Shown here piece by piece: positions 22,946 through 33,933 of a DNA stretch of 38,935 bases. The stretch covers positions 165,021-203,955 of the forward strand of contig MNCI01024017.1 of the NCBI GenBank assembly GCA_015680685.1, given 5' to 3'. A program made the position numbers and the translations under genes. The notes below the pieces were generated by a model, which was not told where the DNA came from, did not search any database, and saw nothing but the letters and a program-made list of their open reading frames with translations. Numbering within the stretch: position 1 is the first letter of the stretch; each line of letters opens with the position of its first letter. This stretch comes from Gnetum montanum (Eukaryota > Streptophyta > Gnetopsida > Gnetales > Gnetaceae).

Positions 22946-23787
22946 TGATGAGTGGCAAGGTACCCCTATACTCAACCATACGAATACAAGCATTTCATGC
23001 ACGATTCGGTCGAACTCCGTAGACAAGCTAGTTGTGGTATCTAGATAGTTAATCACTAATTGTAGTTCGTTGTCTTCCCACCTAGACTAGTATTTGCTTT
23101 GTCACATATGGTTTAGTCCAAAGTGAGGTGTATGATGTGGTTTCTATCCTAGTGCTACTCTTGGAGGCAATGGAAAATAACTTGTTAAGCTAAGAGAAAA
23201 AGGATGAAGAGAGTCTAAGCTAGCTTAAGTGTGATGAGCATCTGTTCCTTAATCATCCGTACACATCTTGGACCTCATGCATGACTACCACTAGGATTAC
23301 CAAGTGCATGGCCTAGGTACACTACTGGGATACCAAGTAGTCACACTTGAATGCTCGTGATTAAGTCATATTCATTTTGAGTTTAAGGAGTTTAGGGTGA
23401 AGAGATATTAACTATGAAAGCAATAAATAACAATAACAATTAATTAATTAAACTAAGTGAATGTTGCAATGATGAAGAAATCTCAATCTTTATTTTCGGT
23501 CATGTACGTGTCCAAGTACATCACATTGGAATAAAGGTTCTGTACAATTACAATCATCACATTGTGGGCATGCACTAGGAGAAAGGGTTGAGAGGAAGAA
23601 ATGCCAAAAAGACTCTACTCTAACACTAAACTGACTATTTCCAAAACTGACTCCTCTCGTGCTCCTACATGTGTATTTATAAGCTCACACGGGAGTCACA
23701 ATATCGTGTATCCGATATCGTGTACCTGATATCGTGGATCTGATATCGAGGGCCCGATATCACAGCCTAATGAATCACGATTCATCA
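22946..23787 (-). repeat. 5' LTR of the 15-24 kb element
   Basis: The + strand reads TGATGAGTGGCAAGG to CACGATTCATCA. U3 (right end) has four to five GATATC palindromes spaced about 20 bases (23698-23763), next to a reversed TATA box at 23674-23683. The rest matches 15265-16106. The right flank is AAATT. Confidence 0.85.
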
Positions 23788-25929
23788 AAATTGCAGTCTT
23801 TTGTCAAAGAGAAATCAAAATAAAGAAGGCCCTTATTAAGAGTGATGAGCATTGCATATGAACACTTCTATTTCAATGTCATTTAAACATGGATTTGGTT
23901 GAGGTGTAGTTGAGGACTTGAAGAGGTAAACATCTTGAGTGAGTTGAACTAGAACTTAATGTCAACTAAAGAACAAATATCATCGCTAACCAGAACTTCA
24001 ATAATGTTGCTCTTAATAGTAGTCAAGGAAGCTAACATCAAGGCTAACCAAGTGTCCATAAGGATGGCAACTAGTAAAAGTAGTTGTGTATCACTCTGAT
24101 TAATTAGTTATATAATCCTATAAATAATTAATATAAATGTTACAAAACCTTGAAGGATCTATAGTTAACCTTGATTTACATATTTAGAAAATAATTATTT
24201 AACAAAAAAATATCAATTAGAAGCATAAAGAAAGTAGAGCAACATGATGTAGCAAAATTCTTTACTATTAGCATATATAATTAATGAAAATTAATTAAAA
24301 ATAAAAATTTACATAACAACAAAAATCTAAATGCCAAAAAGAAAAATAAATTATATAATTGAAAGTATATAAAAAGGCGATCCTAACAACACATATTTCA
24401 CCTTAATTAGATATCTAGAAATAAACTTATTCATGTTTAAAATTAATTAAATTAACTAATAACAATAACAATAATAGTAAATAAAATAATAATGTATCAC
24501 AAAATAATATCATTTTTCCTAAACATATAGTGTGCGCCAAAATGACCAATAATCCCTTTGGCATCTTAAAAAAAATAGTACAGACAAAAATTTCATATTT
24601 AACATACTTTGCTATTTATTCACAAAACTAAGTACATGGCTCAAATATCCAAAAAGTATACAAAGTTGCTATTTTACAAAATACAATATTTACAAAAACT
24701 ATGGGGCCAATCTTTAAAATCCGTCCTTGTCAAAATTGAGCCACATGTCATACCATGCTCTTCTCTTGACATTTTCTTAGTTATGCTAGGCTCTTTGATC
24801 AAAATGCATGAGTCAAAACTCCTCACATAAGAAAGATTATTTTATTTTCCTATTCATGGAGCATAAAAGTTTTGGGTTATAGATTTCAAGATTAAGGTCA
24901 AACATGGGGTTATAATTAAATATTCAAAAATATTTTCAAGTTTAGATATGCCACAAATTTCTTAAAATTCCAAATAACTTATTTTTTATCTAGAAATCTC
25001 CAAAGGATAGACTTTCATTATCCTCACTACCAAAAATATGCCAATAGGTCTTCCAATAACCTCACTACTAACATTAGATTATCTCCTCAATAATATGCCA
25101 TTGCTAATATCCTCAATAATAGTGGTATAAGTATCCTTAGAAAGATAAATCTTAACTATTCCTCACCACATATCACTAGACTTAACTACTAAGTTTCATA
25201 GTCTTGGTTAGTTTCCCAACCTCACATGAACTTATGAATCAAAATCGAAGGTAGGAAATCCATTCAAACCCTTATTCTTGTGGGATGGAACCCACTAAGA
25301 AACATCATACTATTGCATACAGATAAGGGTATTTAAAAGATTTGCAACTTCCACTACCAACTAAGCAATCTTTGATCACAATATATATTATTTTGTTATA
25401 TTCCAAATCTAAAAGCTTTTTTAAATAGTCATAAAGTCCTCCATAATAGTCTAAATTTTACAAACTTCTCACAAAATGCCATCCATACCAAGGGTCAATC
25501 TAAAATAATCACAAAATATGTAAGGATTAAGTTAGGCAAGGTTTCCTTATATTCCATAAGTTAATCAAGAAGACAAAAAAGGATCTAGACAAAATTATAA
25601 TATAAGTTGAGCCAATATGAGTTTCTTAGGCTTCTACAATGTTTACAAAGCTCAAAATTATTTGATTAATGTAGACTCTTGCCAAGCCCTAGAGTTTGTA
25701 TGTAGCTCTACATCATACAATAGCATAATTAATAAATGGAATCATGAAAATTAATAACGACAAGTACGATCTTAAATGCACTAAATGCATAATGCATTAT
25801 ATTGTAAAATACATATGAACTTAGAATCTTTAACCTATGGAACCATGAGAATCACAAATATTAAACATTATTCAAAGATCCTAATGTCATAACATCTTAG
25901 GTACACACTGTAGTGCAGAATACATGTGA
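23788..25929. other. AT-rich intergenic DNA, no gene seen
   Basis: I find no conserved open frame, LTR end or tRNA-like box. The frame 24609-24830 (+) has no recognisable motif. The sequence is very AT-rich, with several ATTAATTAA-type runs near 24290-24490. Confidence 0.5.
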
Positions 25930-27425
25930 TCTTGGTACCTTTCAAGATAGAACAAGATTGGTCAAATAGTAAATTCTTAATGAGAAACCTCCATAGTAAA
26001 AGGCAACTAGGTAGATCAGGAGGAATGTCTTATTCAAAAACGATTCCAAAACCTGATTATACATGGCTGCATGCAATGTGTGAAATTTGGTTTTCAGATG
26101 GTCAAGCTTTAATTCCGTAAGGTGCAGGGGCAACACCGTGCAGGGTGTGAAACTTAATTCCGCGTTAGATGGTGTGCCAAGGCCAGAATGACAATACTTT
26201 TGTATGCATGTATGCACTACCTTCTGATTTTGTAGTCCATTTCGTGCATGTTGGTTTAAGTTGTGCAATAAACCGTGAAAGATCCGTGGGTTCTACCGTA
26301 ACATCATTATTAAGTTTCAGTTTCATAATTTAATGCTTGAAAATGAAAGCCTAACCTTTTCATTGTTTCGTTGTCCAAGTTGTGGAATAAACGGTGGAAG
26401 ATCCGTGGAATCCCGGAACACCATTATTAAGTTTCAGTTTCATAATTTAATGCTTGAAAATAAAATCATGACAATGAGATAAAGTTAATACGGCAGAGTT
26501 GTGAATGCATACAACGGATAACGCAGGGTGCCAAGCCCAGAATGACATTCTGGTCCATGTATGCACTACCTTTTGATTCTGTAGTCTATTTCGTGCATGT
26601 TGGTTTCGTGCATGTTGGTTTAAGGTGTAGAATAAAAGGTGAAAGACCTGTGAAAACCCGTAACATCATTGTTTCAGTTTCTTAATTTAATGCTTGAAAA
26701 TAAAATCATGACAATGAGATAAAGTTAATACGGCAGAGTTGTGAATCCATACAAAGGATATGGCAGGTTGAGGGTAAAACCCGGAATTGCATTTGTGTAA
26801 ATAAGGATAAAAGGATGAACCTGTTGGGTGTTGAGATTTCATGCAGAAGATATTCGGCATCATGATATGTCTGATTCCAGGGATATGATTCCTGAATTAG
26901 GTTTATAAGAAGAGAATTGCTATAACAAAGATATGTATTTCGCAAATTGAATGAAGGCTTGCAAGGTAGAATTAAGAAATTTGAAAAAGCTAAAAATCAT
27001 TCTGCCCAAAAATGTTGAGCTCTTTCGGTTAAGATGTTTGCACAAAGCAACTAGGAATGGGGCATGACGCTGAAAAGAAGTCAAGAAGAAAAATGGAAAA
27101 AATTGAACACGGTTTTTACAAATTTTCAATGCACAGAAACCAGCAGTTCAACACTGTGCTTATACACTTTTAACACAGTCAGTGATGGAAAGGACAAAGG
27201 AGGAGTCTAAGCAAATGAGAACAGATTAAAGGGCAGGGCCCACAGTTTGGTTTGCGGTATTATTATTACGATGTCGTATTTTTGTCGTATTAACGAAATA
27301 TAAGTGTTGCCCAACTCAGAGGACACGGCAGTGAAAGGGTCCGCGGGGATGAGAAAGAGAAAAGTTCAAAATTCAAAGTAAAAATTCAGAATATAATTTT
27401 ATTTTGCATTCAGGGTGCAACGTAG
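25930..27425 (+). repeat. Module C, copy 3, upstream of the receptor gene
   Basis: It starts with CCTTTCAAGATAGAACAA, runs through AAGCTTTAATTCCGTAAGG, GTGAAACTTAATTCCGCG and GGATAAAAGGATGAACCTG, and ends at GCATTCAGGGTGCAACGT. It carries an internal tandem duplication: 26171-26524 and 26528-26765 share CCAGAATGACA, TATGCACTACCTT, TTTCGTGCATGTTGG, AATTTAATGCTTGAAAAT and GATAAAGTTAATACGGCAGA. No coding capacity is evident. It is more CpG-rich near its end (27330-27360). As the flank of an apparently intact gene it may include distal promoter sequence; that is inference. Confidence 0.65.
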
Positions 27426-27830
27426 GTTGTGGGTTTTATACCTTCTCCGTGTGGTAAAACACTTTCCTGCATATTAAAAAAATTAAATTAAATTTTTCTG
27501 ATTAAAATCGTTGAGTACCAGTGAATGCACTAACTAAAAGAAACATTTTATTAATATTTAAATTTTAAGAATGAGAAATATATTGGCCCATCATAAGAAA
27601 TCACATTTTCTGCCGTGCATGGCGGTCACTGGTCAGTGAAAAAATGCTTCACCATGGACTGCAAGAATGACACAAAATTGACAACCGAACGCGCCCGCCG
27701 CCTGTCTGTCTCGTGAGAAAGCCAAAAGTTCGGAGCTGAAAGTTCAAAGCACATGACTGAAGAAACTAAAAGAACAATGAAGAAATATCATGTTTAACAG
27801 TGATTAAAGACATTTGTTAACCAAGTGGTA

Positions 27831-27840
27831 CATAAATAGA
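27831..27840 (+). promoter_or_regulatory. TATA-like box of the receptor gene
   Basis: CATAAATAGA lies 11 bases before the first possible ATG. Plant transcription usually starts about 30 bases downstream of the TATA box, here near 27862-27872. That is after the ATG at 27852 but before the ATGs at 27897 and 27906. If this box is used, translation begins at one of the latter. Confidence 0.45.
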
Positions 27841-27851
27841 TTTTACTCTGT

Positions 27852-30412
27852 ATGTCATCCCCTCATCTGAGGAGAGTCGCATTTCGCAATACGTTGATGA
27901 GCATCATGGAGTTGGATTCGATTTTGAGCATCATGCTTTGTGCAGTGATAACGTTAGTACTAGTGCCATGTTACTACTCTTTTCCCTCTCAAATGGAGAT
28001 TCAAGCTTTGCTTGATCTCAAGGCAGGCATCACACATGATCCCTACCATTTTCTTAGCGGCTGGAATTATAGCAACCGTCATCAGCTGTGCTCCAATTGG
28101 CAAGGAGTCCATTGCTCTGACAATCATCAAAGAATAGAATCTCTGGAATTGGCAGAGAAGGATTTCGTTGGCATAATCTCTCCGTCTATTGGCAATCTTA
28201 CGTTTCTAAGAGTTTTGGAGGTGAATGGCAACCAATTTTATGGTAATGACTGATGACCCTTTCCCATCTCTTAAGCTGACAATTATGAATTATCTACTTG
28301 TTTCTGTCATTAAATTGTACGCTTATACAGAATTGCTATTATCGGGTTGTTATCCCTTTGTGTAACATCCTACATCAATTTTTAGGTAGCATCCCTTCAG
28401 AGCTGGGTCGCCTTAAACGGCTGTATGCATTGGATCTAAGTGAGAACAACTTCCATGGCGAGATCCCCGATTCATTGACAAATTGTTCTTCTCTTCAATA
28501 TTTGATATTATCTGACAATGCCCTTTTGGGTTCCATCCCTCAGGATATCGGCCAACTGAAACATCTGCAGAGGATCGATTTCAGTTATAATAATCTGCAG
28601 GGCCAGATCCCTCCATCTTTATCAAACTGTTCTTCTCTTGTGCTGTTGGACTTATTTGTCAATTCGCTTAGAGGCCTCTTACCAGCGTTCCTTTCCGTCC
28701 TTTCAAATCTTAGCTGGATAGTAATAGGGGAACCAGGCAGTGGTTTTGAAGGTGTCATACCATGGCAGTGGGGAAACTTATCCCAGCTCTTGATGTTAGA
28801 TATACGCGGAGGCATGCTTACAGGATACATACCTGCAGAGCTTGGCAAACTAAAAAACTTGAAAGTCCTAACCTTAATAGGAGGGAATCTCACGGGGCCG
28901 ATGCCGGAAGAGCTCTGTTCTTTGACGTCTTTATGGTCGCTGTACGTGGCAAGCAAATTAGAAGGCCATATTCCCAATTGTATTCACAAACTGCATCAGC
29001 TAGAAAATTTTGGTCTGGTGGGCACTGATTTGAGTCAGGAAATTCCCCTTTCTATATGGGAGTTAACTGAGCTCCATATGCTGGAGATATCGGGAAGCAA
29101 TCTTTCTGGAATCCTGCCACAGGAGATGTGCAATTTAACAAAGTTGCAGGTGCTGAACATCAGTGCAAACTTGCAAGGCCAGATTCCACACTGTATCTGC
29201 GGCATGAATAACCTGTCTTTTCTTATATTGCCCAACAACAAATTGAGGGGTCAAATCCCAAAAGCTATTGGTAATCTTAGCCGCCTTCTCTATTTAGATA
29301 TTTCTAACAACAAGCTTTCTGGAACAGTGCCCTCTACTTTGACAAACTGCACGCAGTTGTACTCCTTGTTGATTTACCAGAACAACTTCAGGGGAGAATT
29401 TCAGGTGGTCCTGCCACCCTCCTTGACGGTGCTGTCTGCTTTTTCAAATGGATTTTCTGGCTCTCTCTCAAGGCTACTGCTGGGATGCAATAACCTTACA
29501 GTGCTGGATCTCAGAAATAACAGCTTAACTGGCTCACTGCCAGGATCTGTGAGGGAAATGAAAGGGCTGAAGGCATTGAATTTGGGCCACAACAGACTGG
29601 AAGGAGCCATTCCTGCATGGGTAGTCAATTTGACAGAGCTACAGCTGCTGGATTTATCCAACAATCGATTTGAAGGTGGCATTCCAAAGCATCTGCGATT
29701 GCTCAAGGGATTTCAACACGCTTGGAATATCACCGAGGGAAACGCGGATGTTGGAATGCATGCACGGATTTTGAGGGACCAATTTTATTTGGACATAAAT
29801 GCCTATCATCCAGAAACTGTCAGAATGATTTTCACCCAAAAAGGACTGGAACTGTTGAACCAGCACATGGTATCCTACAACAATGTGCTGGATCTGTCGT
29901 GCAACCGTCTGACTGGTTCAATTCCAGATAGCATTGGAGACCTGGGCAAATTAAGGCTGCTCAACCTGTCTCATAACATGTTGACAGGCCATATTCCTGC
30001 TAGCATATCCAATTTAACCAGTCTGGAACAGATCGACCTGAATTCTAATAGATTGTCTGGCATCATCCCTCAGGAATTGAACTCCCTCAATTTTCTGGGT
30101 GTTTTCAATGTGTCAAACAACCTTTTATGCGGCAAAGTTCCCACTTCTACACAGTTCAGCACATTTGAGGAAAGTTCCTTTGCCGGGAATCTATGTTTAT
30201 GTGGATATTCTAAAAATCATCGATGCCCTGAGCCAAAAATGCCAAATGCAGCTACAGACAAAAGCAAAAGCAATAATGTATGGTGGGACTGGCTGGATGA
30301 ACATGTGTCGCTGGTAGCATTGGGATTAGGGTTTGGATTATCTTTTGGAGGAGTTGTGCTGTATTTTCATTGGGATGCTTTTCAGCACTCCTATGGTAGA
30401 TACCTCATCTAG
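27852..30412 (+). CDS. LRR receptor-like protein (RLP), two exons
   Basis: The coding sequence is 27852-28242 joined to 28386-30412, giving 805 residues. A signal segment (about residues 22-43, hydrophobic ILSIMLCAVITLVLVP) leads into an LRR N-terminal cap with the C80/C88 pair (SNWQGVHC). About 20 extracellular LRRs of the LxxLxLxxNxLxGxIP type follow (from residue 95), then an island without LRR pattern (about 573-628) and exactly four more LRRs, the usual layout of plant RLPs. After the cap (SSFAGNLCLCG) come a short Pro/Lys/Asp-containing linker, a membrane helix at about 771-792 with GLGFGLSFGG, and a 14-residue tail. No kinase domain is present. The family acts at the plasma membrane, usually with SOBIR1- and BAK1-type kinases, in immunity or development; the ligand is unknown. 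Many NxS/T sites suggest glycosylation. The start may be Met16 (27897) or Met19 (27906), which puts the signal peptide close to the N-terminus. There is no internal stop, so I judge it intact. A Cf-like or RLP2-like relation is possible, but I assign no gene name. Confidence 0.9.
28243..28385 (+). other. Intron of the receptor gene (143 bases, phase 1)
   Basis: The donor is TATG|GTAATG and the acceptor is CAATTTTTAG|GTAGC after a pyrimidine-rich stretch. Splicing rebuilds a glycine codon and joins NQFYG to SIPSELGRLK, giving a perfect second LRR. Without splicing, translation ends 11 bases into the intron after 133 residues. Both the frame and the restored repeat support this intron strongly. 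Confidence 0.9.
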
Positions 30413-32877
30413 TTCTGCATGTTTTGCTATTTATTTAAGCTACATGGAACCCAAGGTCTTAGGTGTACCAGCTTGATATGTTTTGGAAAATAATAAGTAC
30501 GACCAATGGTGGTTAACATTGCTACAGGTAATTTCCCATGGCCATTTGGCAATCAAATATTTGTATCTAATTCTCTACTTGGAGGGAGTAATGAACGCTT
30601 TTTGAGGTATGATGTATTGATATTATTGTTAATGTATAAATTTTGAACACACTAACACTTAGGGAAAAACTCGTGTGAGGAGACTATTGCCTATGGCACT
30701 TCTCGTATGCGTACGGAAATCCGAAAATAGTCTCAGCTGAAAAGGGCCATGTGACGTTCCAAAAAAAGGTAACTAAAGTAGAAAATCCAGGAATTTGAAT
30801 AGGATAACTATCATAAACTTCAAGACTTCATAAAAATATAGTAGGCAACTAGAAAATTTAAACGTTTGCTTAATCCTTACTATTGTTGTCAATTCGTGTC
30901 ATCTCGTCATCATGGACGCCACCGCAACTAACATTGCTCATAGCTACTAGGAGAGGGAGAGAGGGAGAGATGTTGTTGCTATTTGCTATGCATGCTGTAG
31001 ACACATCATTCATAGTCTCTATTTCCTAGCATGCATGCCATTCTATTTGCCATGCACATTGTTAGAGAGGAGAGGTTGGGCACTCGTGCCACCACTTGGA
31101 GTGCATGCCTGCCATTTTCTATGGTTGCCTACTGCTGTCTACCAAAGATGTGCCTACCGCAAATGTCGTCACTCACACGCCACCTACCATTGGTGGCAAA
31201 AAACCCAAGGAAGCTTCCCACTATAGCTTCAGTACCACCGAGAGAGACTCTGCTTGTTGCAGTCAGTGCTACATGCCCATTGTTAGGGACCAATGTGTTG
31301 TATGCCTAGTTTGCTATGCACACACTTCACCTCCATGGCTGGAATAAAAAACAGAACCTCACATACCTATCACGTACACCGTCATCACTGTCGCGATTGC
31401 AACTATTGCCTTGGAAACTCACTTGCCTATCACCATCTACCCAAGGAAGTCACCTACTTGTCACATAGACTAGGAGGAAAGAAAGAGGCTACCAACGTTG
31501 CCTACCATGTGCATGCCTACATAGAGAGAGAGAGACGGCTTTCTACTGCAATGCAAAAAAAAAGGAAACTATCGCTTGCTAATTTTCTTTGGAGAGGGGA
31601 GTTCTCGATAGATGATCTACTTACCACCTGTTACTTAGCCCCACACTAGTGCTAAGAGTCTCCTACTTCCCCCTGCCCCGCACACCACCCACCCCCACCC
31701 CAACAACCATCTACAATGTGCCCTGCTACTGCAAGAGAGAGAGGAGAGGCTGTAGGTGTTGCCTACCATTTGGCACCATGTCACCATGCTAGAGAAAAAG
31801 GAGGCCATGGCCCCTACTATCGCCACAACATCCACTCCTCCTGCTTTTAGAGCTGCTCATTTGGGTATTTAAATCTCCATGTTCCGCATTAGTTACACCC
31901 ACCACTTGGGTCATTACACAACTTTTGTAACACCCAGGACCACCATGTCGTTAATTACACCACTGCCACCTGTAACTCCCAACATCACCCAAACATAACT
32001 CCCACCACATTTTCCATCATTGTTGATTACCATCAACGTAACTCTTGTAATGCACATAACTCCTGACACCACTACCATCGATGATGCCACCTCTGCAGCC
32101 ATTACGTAACCCACATTTTACACCACTTGAGCCATTATGTGCTTGTACAAATTAACTTTTTTTGTGCTCGATGCGAGAGGATTAGACTTGTTGATCATGG
32201 CCCCATGCCTAGCATGGGCGATGTTGGCATCAACAATTAAAAGTTGTGCTTAACCAATATTCTAATTACAAATACATAGGGAATTTCATAAGCTTTGTAA
32301 ATACTTAAGGAATTTCACATGTTTTTTTCCACCCTCTATGTAAAGATAGGATCTACTAAATAAGAGTGCCCCATTACAAGGCTACTCCATTGTTGCCACA
32401 CCCAACTCTTCATTGTTTGATTCTCCAAGTAAAAAATTGATACATTCCATTCATTATATTTAGAAAATTATTTGGTTTCAATTGATTGTTGAACTTTTAA
32501 TTATATTAATCTTAAGATTCTTGTCGACTCCATCATTTCTATTGTGTTTTTTCTTCTTTTTAAGGTACAATATGCTTAGATTCATGAATCCATCAATCCA
32601 ACATGATCAAATTCACCTAACCAAATAGACACTAAACCCTATACCAAATCATGAATGGTAAGGCACTTACTATAGAGTTATTGTTCAAACAAATTCATGT
32701 TGTTGATGTTGCTTTTAGAATTGTTTGTTGTGCTTATCCTCATGGAGTTTGTGATAGTCCCTCCTAAAGGTGAATTCATGAGCTATAGACCACTTTGATG
32801 TGAGAAAAGGGATTGTGGTACCAACCCCAATGTCTCTTTGCAAATGAAAAAAAAGGACAACACACACACACACGCAT
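30413..32877. other. Intergenic DNA 3' of the receptor gene, no gene seen
   Basis: AATAATAAG near 30489 could serve as a polyadenylation signal of the receptor gene. From about 30950 to 32110 the sequence is richer in C and carries short GA runs (30950-30970, 31519-31534). A degenerate repeat of TAACTCC/AACACC and CACCAC motifs lies at 31900-32110. Overlapping open frames at 31031-31649 occur in three frames with no family resemblance. A short CA run lies at 32860-32873, next to the LTR. Confidence 0.5.
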
Positions 32878-33690
32878 TGATGAGCGGTCAGTATACCCTA
32901 TGCCCAACCACATGAATTACAAGCATTCACATGCAATCTAGTCAAATTTCATAGACTTTAGCTCTCTAAGTGCATGTTATCTAGGATAGTGAATCTAGGG
33001 ATGTAATCATTATCTTCTTGGTTCTACTTCTATAAGTACAAGTGTATGGTTAAGTAAAACCAAGGCACATGATTTGTATAATTTTGTATTTTTATTCTAT
33101 TTTATCCTAAGTGTTAGAAAAAGTAACTAAGTATTAATTAATCTAATAAACTAATAATATCCTAACCTATTTCCAACATAAGCATCTAGTCCCACCTATC
33201 ATACACATCCTGAACACATTATAACGTTGCTAGGTTACCAAGTGCTAACACTACTGGGATTACCAAGCGTTAACATTATGTTCAAGATGGTTGTAATTAT
33301 GTGTATTAATTAATTTGATTTAATTAACTAAAAAAATTAAAGTAAATTGCATGAATAATAAAGTAAATTAAAGTAAACATTAAGTTATTTCCAAATGTTG
33401 TAAGGTATTTCAAGAAGTTCATCTTTATTACCATCACACCAAAGTGTCCAAGTACATCAATGCTCAAATAAGGATCCATACACTTCTTGACTCTTACTAC
33501 AGACACTTAGAAAATATTCTAACTATTGAGAAAAAAACTGCAAGAACTTACCTAAGAGTTATGGACTTAACAATGCCCTACATGCGGTGGGTGTGTGCAT
33601 TTGTATAGGCAAACATAGATGCCATGTTGATGCATCAAAATATGCATTAATGCATTTTCATTGACATAGCCCACCAATGATGTTTTACCA
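32878..33690 (-). repeat. 3' LTR of the fourth retroelement copy
   Basis: On the + strand it starts TGATGAGCGGTCAG and ends TTTTACCA before TATCCCCACAACTG, the reversed polypurine tract (33691-33704). The body shares ACCAAGTGCTAACACTACTGG, TAATTATG and CATGAATTACAAGC blocks with the other LTRs. The GATATC motifs of U3 are mostly lost here, replaced by GATGCATCAAAATATGCATT. The matching 5' LTR is not in the window. Confidence 0.75.
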
Positions 33691-33933
33691 TATCCCCACA
33701 ACTGACTGAAAACTCATCCTCAAGTGAACAAAAGAAAGATTGAGCTTCTTACAAAATTTGGGAAGGTATGAAACCATCAACTGACTGATTGACACAAAAC
33801 AAATTGATGTTAAGTGCCCAAGTGTATGGATTGACAATGTTTTATAAAAATGCATGTTCATGAAAACAAAATTAAGCACCTTTACAAAATTTGATAGCTA
33901 GAACTCCTCTAACAGCTAAAGATGAGAAGAAGA

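Larger units (their letters stand above)
15265..23787 (-). mobile_element. Near-complete non-autonomous Ty3/Gypsy-like LTR retrotransposon
   Basis: Two LTRs of 842 bases flank about 6.8 kb. On the - strand the order is 5' LTR (22946-23787), tRNA-Asp-type primer site (22927-22944), decayed gag (22794 to 20972), non-coding spacer (20971-19057), decayed ORF2 (19056 to 16300), polypurine tract (16107-16118) and 3' LTR (15265-16106). Ends are TGATGA/TCATCA. Flanking five bases are CAATT (left) and AAATT (right), an imperfect target-site duplication. No protease, reverse transcriptase, RNase H or integrase is visible, and the space between gag and ORF2 is too short for a pol gene. The LTRs differ at about one base in eight over their first 190 bases by eye, mostly transitions, so the insertion is old. 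The primer site and gag place it near Ty3/Gypsy. Confidence 0.85.

Noticed and set aside
15265-23787. A complete autonomous retrotransposon or an endogenous virus
   Set aside because: No polymerase, protease, RNase H or integrase motif and no envelope-type membrane protein is visible; gag and ORF2 are both broken.
28585-29706. Open frames on the - strand inside the receptor gene (for example 28585-28977 and 29401-29706)
   Set aside because: They are antisense shadows of an LRR coding sequence; the sense frame has a complete domain architecture.
27852-30412. A truncated receptor kinase
   Set aside because: The tail after the membrane helix ends naturally after about 14 residues, the island and four-LRR layout is that of RLPs, and no kinase remnant lies downstream.
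31031-31649. Cluster of four overlapping + strand open frames
   Set aside because: They lie in different frames of C-rich, repeat-like sequence, and no product resembles a known family.
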